Source: Chryseobacterium gotjawalense (GTDB taxonomy: Bacteria; Bacteroidota; Bacteroidia; Flavobacteriales; Weeksellaceae). Taken from it: a stretch of 64,000 nt of DNA. The stretch spans positions 1,922,001 through 1,986,000 of the forward strand of contig NZ_CP124855.1 in NCBI RefSeq assembly GCF_030012525.1. The letters are read 5' to 3'. The notes under the pieces are model-generated. The model was not told where the DNA came from, made no database searches, and saw only the letters and a program-made list of their open reading frames with translations. Both the position numbers and the translations under genes were made by a program. Below, piece after piece: positions 24,976-31,555 of this stretch (positions within the stretch are counted from its first letter, which is position 1; every line of letters begins with the position of its first letter).

Positions 24976-26637
24976 ATGAACGCACTGAAAACCCTTAATC
25001 CCTATTTCTGGAAACATAAAAACCTGTTGTTTTATGGTTTTCTATTCATTATTGCCAGTAATTTTTTCAATATATTTAAAGTACAGTTCGTAGGAAAATC
25101 CGTGGATGAAATATCAAACACTAACAGTTTAGGTTTTAATAAGCAGGTTTTAATTTATGTTGCGATTATCGTAGGTTCTTCATTACTGACGGGATTTTTC
25201 ACTTTTATGATGCGCCAAACCATCATTGTTGCGTCCAGAGAAATCGAATATGAACTGAAAAATAAAATCTACAATCATTATCAGGAATTATCGTTAACCG
25301 ACTTCAAGAGAACAACCATCGGTGATCTGATGAACCGCTTGAGTGAAGATGTTGTTGCCGTAAGAATGTATCTCGGGCCGGGAGTAATGTACGTCGTCAA
25401 TTTACTGATCCTGTTGATCATTACGAGTGTTTATATGCTCAATACGAATGTAGAAATGACTTTGTGGTCTCTTCTGCCGTTGCCTGTTCTTTCTTTTCTC
25501 ATTTACAAAGTAAGTTCGATTATCAATAAAAAATCGAAAATTATGCAGAAGAGCCAGTCTGCGATTTCAACTTTTGTACAGGACAGTTTTTCGGGAATTC
25601 GGGTGGTGAAATTCTTTGCAAAAGAAAGTTACATCGAAAAAAGTTACGGCACCAAAGTAAAAGATTATCAGGATAAATCGCTTGATCTTGCCAAAACAGA
25701 AGCCTATTTCTTTACCATTATCCTGTTTGTCATCGGCTTATTAAATGTGGTCATTCTGTTAATCGGCGGGCAGAAATACATGGCGAATGAACTCTCGGTC
25801 GGCAAGATTGCAGATTTCTTTCTGTACATCAATATCTTAATTTTTCCTTTTTCTATGGTCGGTTGGGTAACATCTGTGAATCAAAGGGCAGAAGCATCGA
25901 TGGCGAGAATCAATGAATTTCTCGATATGAAAACCGACATCATTAATACCAATAATGAAGTGTATCCGATAAAAGGAGATATCGAATTTCGAAATGTTTC
26001 TTACGTTTACCCAAATACCGGAATTAAAGCCCTGGAAAATTTAAGTTTCAAAATTGAAGCCGGTAAATCATTAGCAATTATGGGAAAAACCGGAAGTGGC
26101 AAATCAACTATTGCCCTTTTACTTTGTCGGTTAATCGATCCTACAGAAGGAGAAATTCTTATCGACGGAAAAAATTTAAAAGACCACAATTTAGAAAACT
26201 ACCGAAAATTCATCGGCTATATTCCGCAGGAAAGTTTTCTTTTTTCAGACACCATTGAAAACAATATTGGATTCGCCATCGACAAACCTTCTCATCAGTT
26301 GGTCGAAAAATACTCAAAAAAAGCAGATGTTCACAAAAACATCGTAGAGTTCAAAGATCAGTACAAAACGATGGTTGGCGAACGCGGTGTGATGCTTTCC
26401 GGCGGACAGAAACAGCGGATCTGTATTGCAAGAGCGTTAATTAAGGAACCGTCTGTTTTGATTTTTGATGATTCATTATCGGCTTTGGATACAGAAACCG
26501 AAGAAAATATCCTTCAAAATATTGAAAATGAAATTCACAACTGTACCTCCATCATTATTACGCACCGGGAAAGCAGCGCTAAACGCTCGGATAAAATCCT
26601 GAACCTCACCCCGATAGAAAATGAAAATCTGAATTAA
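24976..26637 (+). CDS. ABC exporter, fused membrane and ATPase domains
   Basis: 553 residues, half-transporter of the MsbA/multidrug type. Six membrane helices fall in 18-300. The ATPase domain has Walker A GKTGSGKST (370-378), signature LSGGQ (474-478), Walker B LIFDD (495-499) and the switch His in IIITHRES. The residue after the Walker B Asp, normally the catalytic Glu, is Asp499. That replacement marks weak or degenerate sites in heterodimeric exporters, yet no partner gene is adjacent. The substrate (lipid or drug) is unknown. Confidence 0.9.
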   Translation: MNALKTLNPYFWKHKNLLFYGFLFIIASNFFNIFKVQFVGKSVDEISNTNSLGFNKQVLIYVAIIVGSSLLTGFFTFMMRQTIIVASREIEYELKNKIYNHYQELSLTDFKRTTIGDLMNRLSEDVVAVRMYLGPGVMYVVNLLILLIITSVYMLNTNVEMTLWSLLPLPVLSFLIYKVSSIINKKSKIMQKSQSAISTFVQDSFSGIRVVKFFAKESYIEKSYGTKVKDYQDKSLDLAKTEAYFFTIILFVIGLLNVVILLIGGQKYMANELSVGKIADFFLYINILIFPFSMVGWVTSVNQRAEASMARINEFLDMKTDIINTNNEVYPIKGDIEFRNVSYVYPNTGIKALENLSFKIEAGKSLAIMGKTGSGKSTIALLLCRLIDPTEGEILIDGKNLKDHNLENYRKFIGYIPQESFLFSDTIENNIGFAIDKPSHQLVEKYSKKADVHKNIVEFKDQYKTMVGERGVMLSGGQKQRICIARALIKEPSVLIFDDSLSALDTETEENILQNIENEIHNCTSIIITHRESSAKRSDKILNLTPIENENLN

Positions 26638-26670
26638 GTGATGGTTTCTTTATTGATAAGCCACTTTTTT
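26636..26670 (+). terminator. Probable terminator after ABC exporter
   Basis: Imperfect stem (AAGTG...GG paired with CC...CACTT) immediately after the stop codon, followed by a run of T. Confidence 0.5.
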
Positions 26671-26714
26671 TCGTAAATAATTAAAAATAAATTCCACAAT
26701 TAAAAGAAATCTTT

Positions 26715-26722
26715 TATATTTG
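26715..26722 (+). promoter_or_regulatory. -7 promoter element TATATTTG
   Basis: Exact TAnnTTTG match 28 bases before the DUF3276 gene. Confidence 0.6.
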
Positions 26723-26750
26723 TTACACAAGATTTGAAAAATAGCTACAA

Positions 26751-27086
26751 ATGAGTGATTACAAGGAACGCCATGAAAATGAAATTTTCACCAAGGTATT
26801 GAAGGCAGGAAGAAGAACTTATTTCTTTGATGTGCGAGAAACCAAAGCGGGAGATTATTATTTAACGATTACCGAAAGCAAAAAGAACTTTGGTGAAAAT
26901 GGAGAAGCAACATTCGAAAAACATAAAATTTATCTGTACAAAGAAGATTTTAAAAGTTTCGAAGAAATGTTTAAAGATTCAACAGATTTCATCATCGGTC
27001 AAAAAGGCGAAGATGTAATTTCTGAAAGACACGACAAGGATTTCAAAACGAAATCATTTACGATTGAATCAGACGAAGAAATTTAA
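26751..27086 (+). CDS. DUF3276 (PUR-alpha-like) protein
   Basis: 111 residues, small, soluble, charged. FTKVLKAGRRTYFFDVRETKAGDYYLTITESK is the hallmark of DUF3276, a Bacteroidetes/Spirochaete family with the PUR-alpha nucleic-acid-binding fold. A role in binding single-stranded DNA or RNA is known for relatives; here it is inferred. The gene is monocistronic with a strong promoter motif and a strong terminator, which suggests high expression. Confidence 0.87.
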   Translation: MSDYKERHENEIFTKVLKAGRRTYFFDVRETKAGDYYLTITESKKNFGENGEATFEKHKIYLYKEDFKSFEEMFKDSTDFIIGQKGEDVISERHDKDFKTKSFTIESDEEI

Positions 27087-27104
27087 TCAGACTTCGATAA
27101 AAGA

Positions 27105-27138
27105 AAAAAAGCATTTAATTACAATTAAATGCTTTTTT
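27105..27138. terminator. Strong bidirectional terminator
   Basis: A 16-bp perfect stem (GCATTTAATT core, with A-run before and T-run after) with a 2-base gap, 18 bases past the DUF3276 stop. Confidence 0.85.
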
Positions 27139-27396
27139 TGATTCTAATGGATCAAACCCAAAGGAGAGAAAAATAGAAATATTTAATTTTGAAGAATGTC
27201 AAGTGCCTGAAATCCATCTAGACCTGCAGAAGCTGTAAAGTAAGTGCCAGATCTGCACTGCATTTCATAAAAGTGAAATGACCACAAAAGTCAGCATACA
27301 GCCAGTATAAGGTCAGCATACAGTAGGGGTTGCCGGGAAGATGGTTGCGGTTTGGTCACCATAGAAAGGAAAAGACGGAAAAGACCATAAACGAAA
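27139..27396. other. Non-coding gap with short direct repeat
   Basis: About 258 bases without a credible gene on either strand. It holds a 12-base direct repeat GTCAGCATACAG at 27290-27301 and 27312-27323 (period 22). Nothing else is recognised. Confidence 0.4.
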
Positions 27397-27422
27397 AAAC
27401 GCATTGATAATCAATGCGTTTT
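27397..27422 (-). terminator. Terminator of tRNA-His
   Basis: A 12-bp perfect stem AAAACGCATTGA / TCAATGCGTTTT with a 2-base loop. A T-rich stretch follows on the minus strand, 6 bases past the tRNA 3' end. Confidence 0.8.
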
Positions 27423-27428
27423 AACTTG

Positions 27429-27503
27429 GGTGAATGAGGGGTCTCGAACCCCCGACCTCCGGAACCACAATCCGGCGCTCTAACCAACTGAGCTACAATC
27501 ACC
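27429..27503 (-). tRNA. tRNA-His (anticodon GTG)
   Basis: The cloverleaf can be drawn fully: D arm GCTC/GAGC, anticodon arm CCGGA / TCCGG with loop TTGTGGT (GTG, His), T arm with TTCGAGA loop. The extra 5' G(-1) opposite C73 is the histidine identity feature. CCA is not fully encoded. The acceptor stem GTGATTG / CATTCAC has one T-T mismatch at 5:68. A -7 promoter (27515-27522) and a terminator (27397-27422) flank it, so it is a single-gene unit. Confidence 0.95.
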
Positions 27504-27514
27504 GTTTGAGGTTG

Positions 27515-27522
27515 CAAATATA
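27515..27522 (-). promoter_or_regulatory. -7 promoter element TATATTTG for tRNA-His
   Basis: Exact TAnnTTTG match on the minus strand, 12 bases upstream of the tRNA 5' end. Confidence 0.6.
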
Positions 27523-27537
27523 ATACTTTTCGATATA

Positions 27538-28257
27538 CTACAAAATTATTCCGTCAAAATTTTTGAAAGCAATCAACTTTTCTGTGGTAAATCCCTCTGC
27601 AAAGGCCACTCCGGAGAGCCGACCCAAGTCCTGAGCCCGGTAAGTGAGGCTTTCCAGGAAGTCTTTGGAAGCAATCGGTGTCATCGGCTCATCCGAATTC
27701 GGATCGTAAAACTGGGTTTTGAAAGCAAGACAGGCTTCCATTTTCTTCGGCATGAAATCTGAAATATCAACCACGAAATCCGGCGTAATATGCTTCCACT
27801 GAATATAATGGAAAATATGTTTCGGGCGCCACGCTTTCTGATTTTCATTTTCTAAACTGGTTTCTATTTTGACGAGCCCTGAAAGAAAACAAGCGTCAGA
27901 AACCAATTTTGCTGCTTTGGCATGATCTGGATGCCGGTCGTCGATGGCATTGGCCAATACGATTTCAGGCTGAAATTTACGGATCATTTTCACAATCTGC
28001 ATTTGGTACTCTTCTGTATTCAAAAGAAAACCATCTTTCATTTTCAGATTCGTACGGTGAGAAATCCCCAAAATCTTTGAGGCGTTTCCAGCTTCCTCTG
28101 CTCTCGTGATATTGGTTCCACGAGTTCCGAGTTCACCTTCGGTTAAATCAACGATAGCAACCGTTTTACCTTCTGAAATCAGTTTTGCTAAAGTTCCGCC
28201 GCATCCCAATTCTACATCGTCAGGATGCGCTCCTATTGCTAAAATATCTACTTTCAT
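27538..28257 (-). CDS. bshB1: Bacillithiol biosynthesis deacetylase BshB1
   Basis: 239 residues, LmbE/PIG-L family zinc deacetylase. The AHPDD motif places His11, Asp13 and Asp14; the third ligand is in DDRHPDH (His109-His112). It removes acetyl from GlcNAc-malate, the second step of bacillithiol synthesis after BshA (gene at 18652). It is the last gene of a minus operon, 15 bases after the upstream secreted-protein gene. Confidence 0.93.
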   Translation of the reverse strand: MKVDILAIGAHPDDVELGCGGTLAKLISEGKTVAIVDLTEGELGTRGTNITRAEEAGNASKILGISHRTNLKMKDGFLLNTEEYQMQIVKMIRKFQPEIVLANAIDDRHPDHAKAAKLVSDACFLSGLVKIETSLENENQKAWRPKHIFHYIQWKHITPDFVVDISDFMPKKMEACLAFKTQFYDPNSDEPMTPIASKDFLESLTYRAQDLGRLSGVAFAEGFTTEKLIAFKNFDGIIL

Positions 28258-28272
28258 ATCGCTAGAATATCA

Positions 28273-28950
28273 TTATTTAAAATTCTGATAGATGGTGGTC
28301 AAAAACTGTCCGTAAGATCGCTCGAGTCTGATGATATCTCCGGATTTCAAATTAATTCCCGGTTTTCCGTTTTCATTCGAATTTACTGAAAGACCGGAAA
28401 GTTGGAAATATTGAACCGGTTGGTTTTGCTGCGCTCCAATTTTTATACTGGATCCTAAAAGTTTCCGGGTCGATATGGTATAAACTTCTCCCGGCGCCAA
28501 TTTTAATTCGGTATAAGTCCTTGGTTCAAAAACCATTTTTTTATTATTAATGGAAATAGTTTGTTTGGTATAAGGCGATGAAATAAAATACACCATGTTG
28601 TCTTCTTTAGGAAAATCTGAAGCTGAAACATAATACAGACTTAATTTGTAATGAATCGGATTGAATTTAGATAAAGTTCCGTCAATCTCTTCAAAAGGCT
28701 GGTAGGAAAAAGCGTTCGCTCCGATCTCTTTTGCTTTTTTATAGATCATGCCAAATACGTTGGCGTCGTTATCTGAAAAGCCCTGAACTTCAACTTCTCC
28801 CAAATATTCTGAAGGAGTCGACTGGGGATTTATTTTATAAAAAACCTTATCACCGTTAGGATGAGATTTTACCACTTTGTTCAGCACCACATTTTGTGCA
28901 AAAAAGAACGGTGACAAAGTTATTAAATATAAAAAGAGGAATTTTTTCAT
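28273..28950 (-). CDS. Hypothetical secreted protein
   Basis: 225 residues from the ATG at 28950, which starts a signal peptide (MKKFLFLYLITLSPFFFAQ). The ATG overlaps the rfbD stop by four bases (ATGA), so it is translationally coupled. That also excludes the in-frame codon 30 bases further upstream. The mature protein is beta-rich with no recognised domain; VYTISTRKLLGSSIKIGAQ is a typical segment. Its place between rfbD and bshB1 gives no clear functional hint. Confidence 0.75.
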   Translation of the reverse strand: MKKFLFLYLITLSPFFFAQNVVLNKVVKSHPNGDKVFYKINPQSTPSEYLGEVEVQGFSDNDANVFGMIYKKAKEIGANAFSYQPFEEIDGTLSKFNPIHYKLSLYYVSASDFPKEDNMVYFISSPYTKQTISINNKKMVFEPRTYTELKLAPGEVYTISTRKLLGSSIKIGAQQNQPVQYFQLSGLSVNSNENGKPGINLKSGDIIRLERSYGQFLTTIYQNFK

Positions 28951-29816
28951 TCGTGAGTTGTTGCTAAAGTTTCGATACAATCTTGTAGGGAATGTTCCCA
29001 GTGAATGGGTTCGATCCGGTACACCTTTTCTATTTTGTCCAAAGCCATCGTGCTCCGTTTCGGCCGTTTCGCAGGCGTTGGAAATTCTTCGGTGGTAATG
29101 GCTTTCAGTTTAATCCCGGAGTTTGAAAATTCCGCAATCTTAGAGGCAAATTCAAACCAATTGGTTTCGGGATAATTTGAAAACTGGAAGATCCCGAAAA
29201 TTTTCGGATCTGACAGAATAATTTTCATCACAGCTTCTGCTAAATCATTCGCATTCGTCGGCTGGCCAAACTGATCTGCAACAATTCCCAATTCATCTTT
29301 CGTTGAAAAGAGATTCAACATCGTTTTTACAAAGTTTTTATTAAACTCAGAATACAGCCAGGAAGTTCTGATCACAATTGTTCTCGGATTATTCTCAAGC
29401 GCAAGTTCTTCACCCTTCAGTTTAGAAGCTCCGTAAACCCCTTGTGGATTGGTGAAATTATCTTCTGAGTAAGAAATATTGCTTTCACCATCAAAAACAT
29501 AATCGGTCGAAAAATGAATCAAAACAGTTCTCGATGTTTTACAGGCTTGTGCTACATTTGCGACTCCGTCAGCATTCACTGCAAAAGCTTTTTCAGCTTC
29601 TTTCTCAGCTAAATCTACTGCCGTATAAGCCGCAGCATTAATACAAAAATCAGGTTTATAGTCTTCAAAAAAATCTTCAACTGCACCTTGGTCGGTAATA
29701 TTTAATTCTTGAGAGTCAGCGAATCTGAATTCAAACTGATTTTCAAAATCTGGTGCTAATTTTTTAAAACAGTTTCCTAATTGTCCATTGCTGCCAATTA
29801 CAAGTATTTTCTTCAT
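28947..29816 (-). CDS. rfbD: dTDP-4-dehydrorhamnose reductase
   Basis: 289 residues, extended SDR. NAD(P) motif GSNGQLG is at 8-14 and the catalytic YGASK follows the conserved HFSTDYVFDG. NAAAYTAVDLAE, VIRTSWLYSE and FGQPTNANDLAE are RmlD landmarks. It reduces dTDP-4-dehydro-L-rhamnose to dTDP-L-rhamnose for surface glycans. The other rml genes are not in the window. Its start shares one base with the upstream thioesterase stop (TAATG). Confidence 0.92.
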   Translation of the reverse strand: MKKILVIGSNGQLGNCFKKLAPDFENQFEFRFADSQELNITDQGAVEDFFEDYKPDFCINAAAYTAVDLAEKEAEKAFAVNADGVANVAQACKTSRTVLIHFSTDYVFDGESNISYSEDNFTNPQGVYGASKLKGEELALENNPRTIVIRTSWLYSEFNKNFVKTMLNLFSTKDELGIVADQFGQPTNANDLAEAVMKIILSDPKIFGIFQFSNYPETNWFEFASKIAEFSNSGIKLKAITTEEFPTPAKRPKRSTMALDKIEKVYRIEPIHWEHSLQDCIETLATTHE

Positions 29817-30304
29817 TATAGATTTGCCTTTTTGTTTTGTTTTCTAAAATAGGATGCGCGACTTTTGAAGTCTTTTTCTTCTAAATCGACCAGAAACTTT
29901 TCAAATAGCCGTCTGGTATCTTCCGGATGTACATCAGATTTCCGTGTTTTCATATTGAAATAAATCACGGTCACCCACAAAAGACAGTGAATGGTTTTAC
30001 CGTCTGCACTTTTCATTAAAATTTCAACTTTGGAAAGACGGTCACCCACTTCAATGGTTTTGCTGGAAATAAGGACTTTTGCATTATACCGAACTTCTTT
30101 TAAATAGGCGATTTCATTTTGAATCGTAATCCAGGTACAACCGGTTCTTCTGGTATATTCTTCATAGGTAAATCCATAACCGGCTTCTACATGATCTTCT
30201 CTGGCGTTGAGCATGTATTCCAAATATTTCACATTATTGAGATGGCCGATCGGATCACAGTCGCTAAACCGAATTTTTGACAGATTTGAAATTTCTTTTT
30301 GCAT
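29816..30304 (-). CDS. Acyl-CoA thioesterase, hotdog fold
   Basis: 162 residues, 4HBT-type. The active-site segment FSDCDPIGHLNNVKYLEYM matches the D-x-x-G-H-x-N motif of 4-hydroxybenzoyl-CoA thioesterase-like enzymes, which hydrolyse acyl-CoA or acyl-ACP. The C-terminal ~40 residues are basic and unusual for the fold. It is the first gene of the operon continuing through rfbD to bshB1. A -7 motif lies directly before the ATG (30309-30316). The substrate is unknown. Confidence 0.85.
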   Translation of the reverse strand: MQKEISNLSKIRFSDCDPIGHLNNVKYLEYMLNAREDHVEAGYGFTYEEYTRRTGCTWITIQNEIAYLKEVRYNAKVLISSKTIEVGDRLSKVEILMKSADGKTIHCLLWVTVIYFNMKTRKSDVHPEDTRRLFEKFLVDLEEKDFKSRASYFRKQNKKANL

Positions 30305-30308
30305 GGTA

Positions 30309-30316
30309 CAAAATTA
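30309..30316 (-). promoter_or_regulatory. -7 promoter element TAATTTTG nested in terminator T-run
   Basis: Exact TAnnTTTG match on the minus strand, ending 5 bases before the thioesterase ATG. It overlaps the T-run of the skp terminator. The transcript would be leaderless or nearly so. Confidence 0.5.
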
Positions 30317-30347
30317 AAAAAACCATCCCGGATAAATGGGATGGTTT
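30315..30347 (-). terminator. Rho-independent terminator after skp-like gene
   Basis: A 10-bp perfect stem AAACCATCCC / GGGATGGTTT with an 8-base loop, then T7 on the minus strand, 20 bases past the OmpH-family stop. Confidence 0.88.
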
Positions 30348-30366
30348 AGGATAATAAAATAATCTC

Positions 30367-30861
30367 TTAAAGTCCTAATTCTTTCTTTACTGCAGCGGTC
30401 GCGTCTGGTCCACCTTTATAAATCAATGCACCTGCATCAATAATAAACTCATAACCGTTTGCTTTAGCTACTTTTTCTACTGCTTTGTTCAATTTTTCGA
30501 TAATTGGCTTAATCGCGGTGTCTCTTTTTTGCGCTAAATCGCTTTGAGCAGTAGTTTGAATCTGCTGTAGGTTTTGTTGTTTTTTCTGAAGTTCACCTTC
30601 TTTAGCCTGTCTTTGGGCTTCGCTCAATTTAGCTCCTTCAGCTTGATATTGTTGAACTTCTTTTTGAAATGCTTCTGCTTGCTTATTTATTTCATCACCT
30701 TTAGTTTTACTAAAAGTTTCCAGATCAGTCGTCATTTTCTTAGTTTCTGGCATTACAGCTAATACAGCTTCATAATCCATACTTGCAACTTTCTGCGCTT
30801 TTGCAACTCCTACGGTTGCAAACATCATTACTGCTGCAAATAATACACTTAATTTTTTCAT
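30367..30861 (-). CDS. OmpH/Skp-family periplasmic chaperone
   Basis: 164 residues. A signal peptide (to VAKAQ, ~23) is followed by the short beta strand KVASMDYEAVLAVMPE, then a long coiled-coil hairpin rich in Gln/Lys/Glu (about 50-125), and a return to the body domain (ANGYEFIIDAGALIYKGG). This is the jellyfish-like Skp architecture that carries unfolded outer-membrane proteins to BAM. A paralogue lies just upstream and bamA before that, in one run ending at the terminator 30315-30347. Confidence 0.92.
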   Translation of the reverse strand: MKKLSVLFAAVMMFATVGVAKAQKVASMDYEAVLAVMPETKKMTTDLETFSKTKGDEINKQAEAFQKEVQQYQAEGAKLSEAQRQAKEGELQKKQQNLQQIQTTAQSDLAQKRDTAIKPIIEKLNKAVEKVAKANGYEFIIDAGALIYKGGPDATAAVKKELGL

Positions 30862-30932
30862 AATTGAGGTTAAATAAATTTATAGTTTGGTTTGTTAATT
30901 ACTTTTATTGTTTTGCTTCTTTACCTAAAGCT

Positions 30933-31544
30933 TTAATTACCTTTGGCTTTCATTACTCTTATCTTTTCAGTTCTCTCCTCCATCAGATTTCTTTTCGCTG
31001 GCTTAGCCTCAGTTTCTGTATTTTTCGCGGGGGAATTTTTCAGCAGCAAATCTAACACTTTATCTGTATAATCATATCTTTTATCAAGAAAAATCACACT
31101 GATGTTATTGCTTTTATCAAGAACTATGCCCAAAGTATTTTTCTCTGAAACAGTCTTGATTGCTCCCCAAATGAGATCCTGAAACGGCTTGGTCAAGTTC
31201 GATCTCGCATTATTGATTTCTCCCATCGACCCGAAACGATTATTGATCATTCCTTTAATCTTCTTATCCAAATCATCAACTTCTTTTTGACGAAGTTTTA
31301 ACTGATCACCGATGAGAAGAACTTTTTCATTTTCAAGGGTTGTTTTTTTCTTTTCAAATTCTGTCTGCAAAGTTTGAATTTCATTTTGCCAATTGGTAAT
31401 CTGCTCATTCAACCGCGTTTCTGCTTCTTTGTACTGAGGCAATTTACTGAGAATGTAATCCGTATCAACAACTCCGATTTTCTGGGCATTTGCAAAGGCT
31501 GCAAAACACAGAAGAGGAATGAATAACAATAGAAACTTTTTCAT
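30933..31544 (-). CDS. OmpH/Skp-family periplasmic chaperone (paralogue)
   Basis: 203 residues from the ATG at 31544, which begins a signal peptide (MKKFLLLFIPLLCFAAFANAQ). The frame extends upstream into bamA but that part lacks a signal. Skp layout: KIGVVDTDYILSKLPQYKEAE, then coiled coil (about 40-110), then TLGIVLDKSNNISVIFLD. It differs from its neighbour by a longer basic tail. It sits 12 bases after bamA. Confidence 0.91.
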   Translation of the reverse strand: MKKFLLLFIPLLCFAAFANAQKIGVVDTDYILSKLPQYKEAETRLNEQITNWQNEIQTLQTEFEKKKTTLENEKVLLIGDQLKLRQKEVDDLDKKIKGMINNRFGSMGEINNARSNLTKPFQDLIWGAIKTVSEKNTLGIVLDKSNNISVIFLDKRYDYTDKVLDLLLKNSPAKNTETEAKPAKRNLMEERTEKIRVMKAKGN

Positions 31545-31555
31545 TTTTACTAAAT

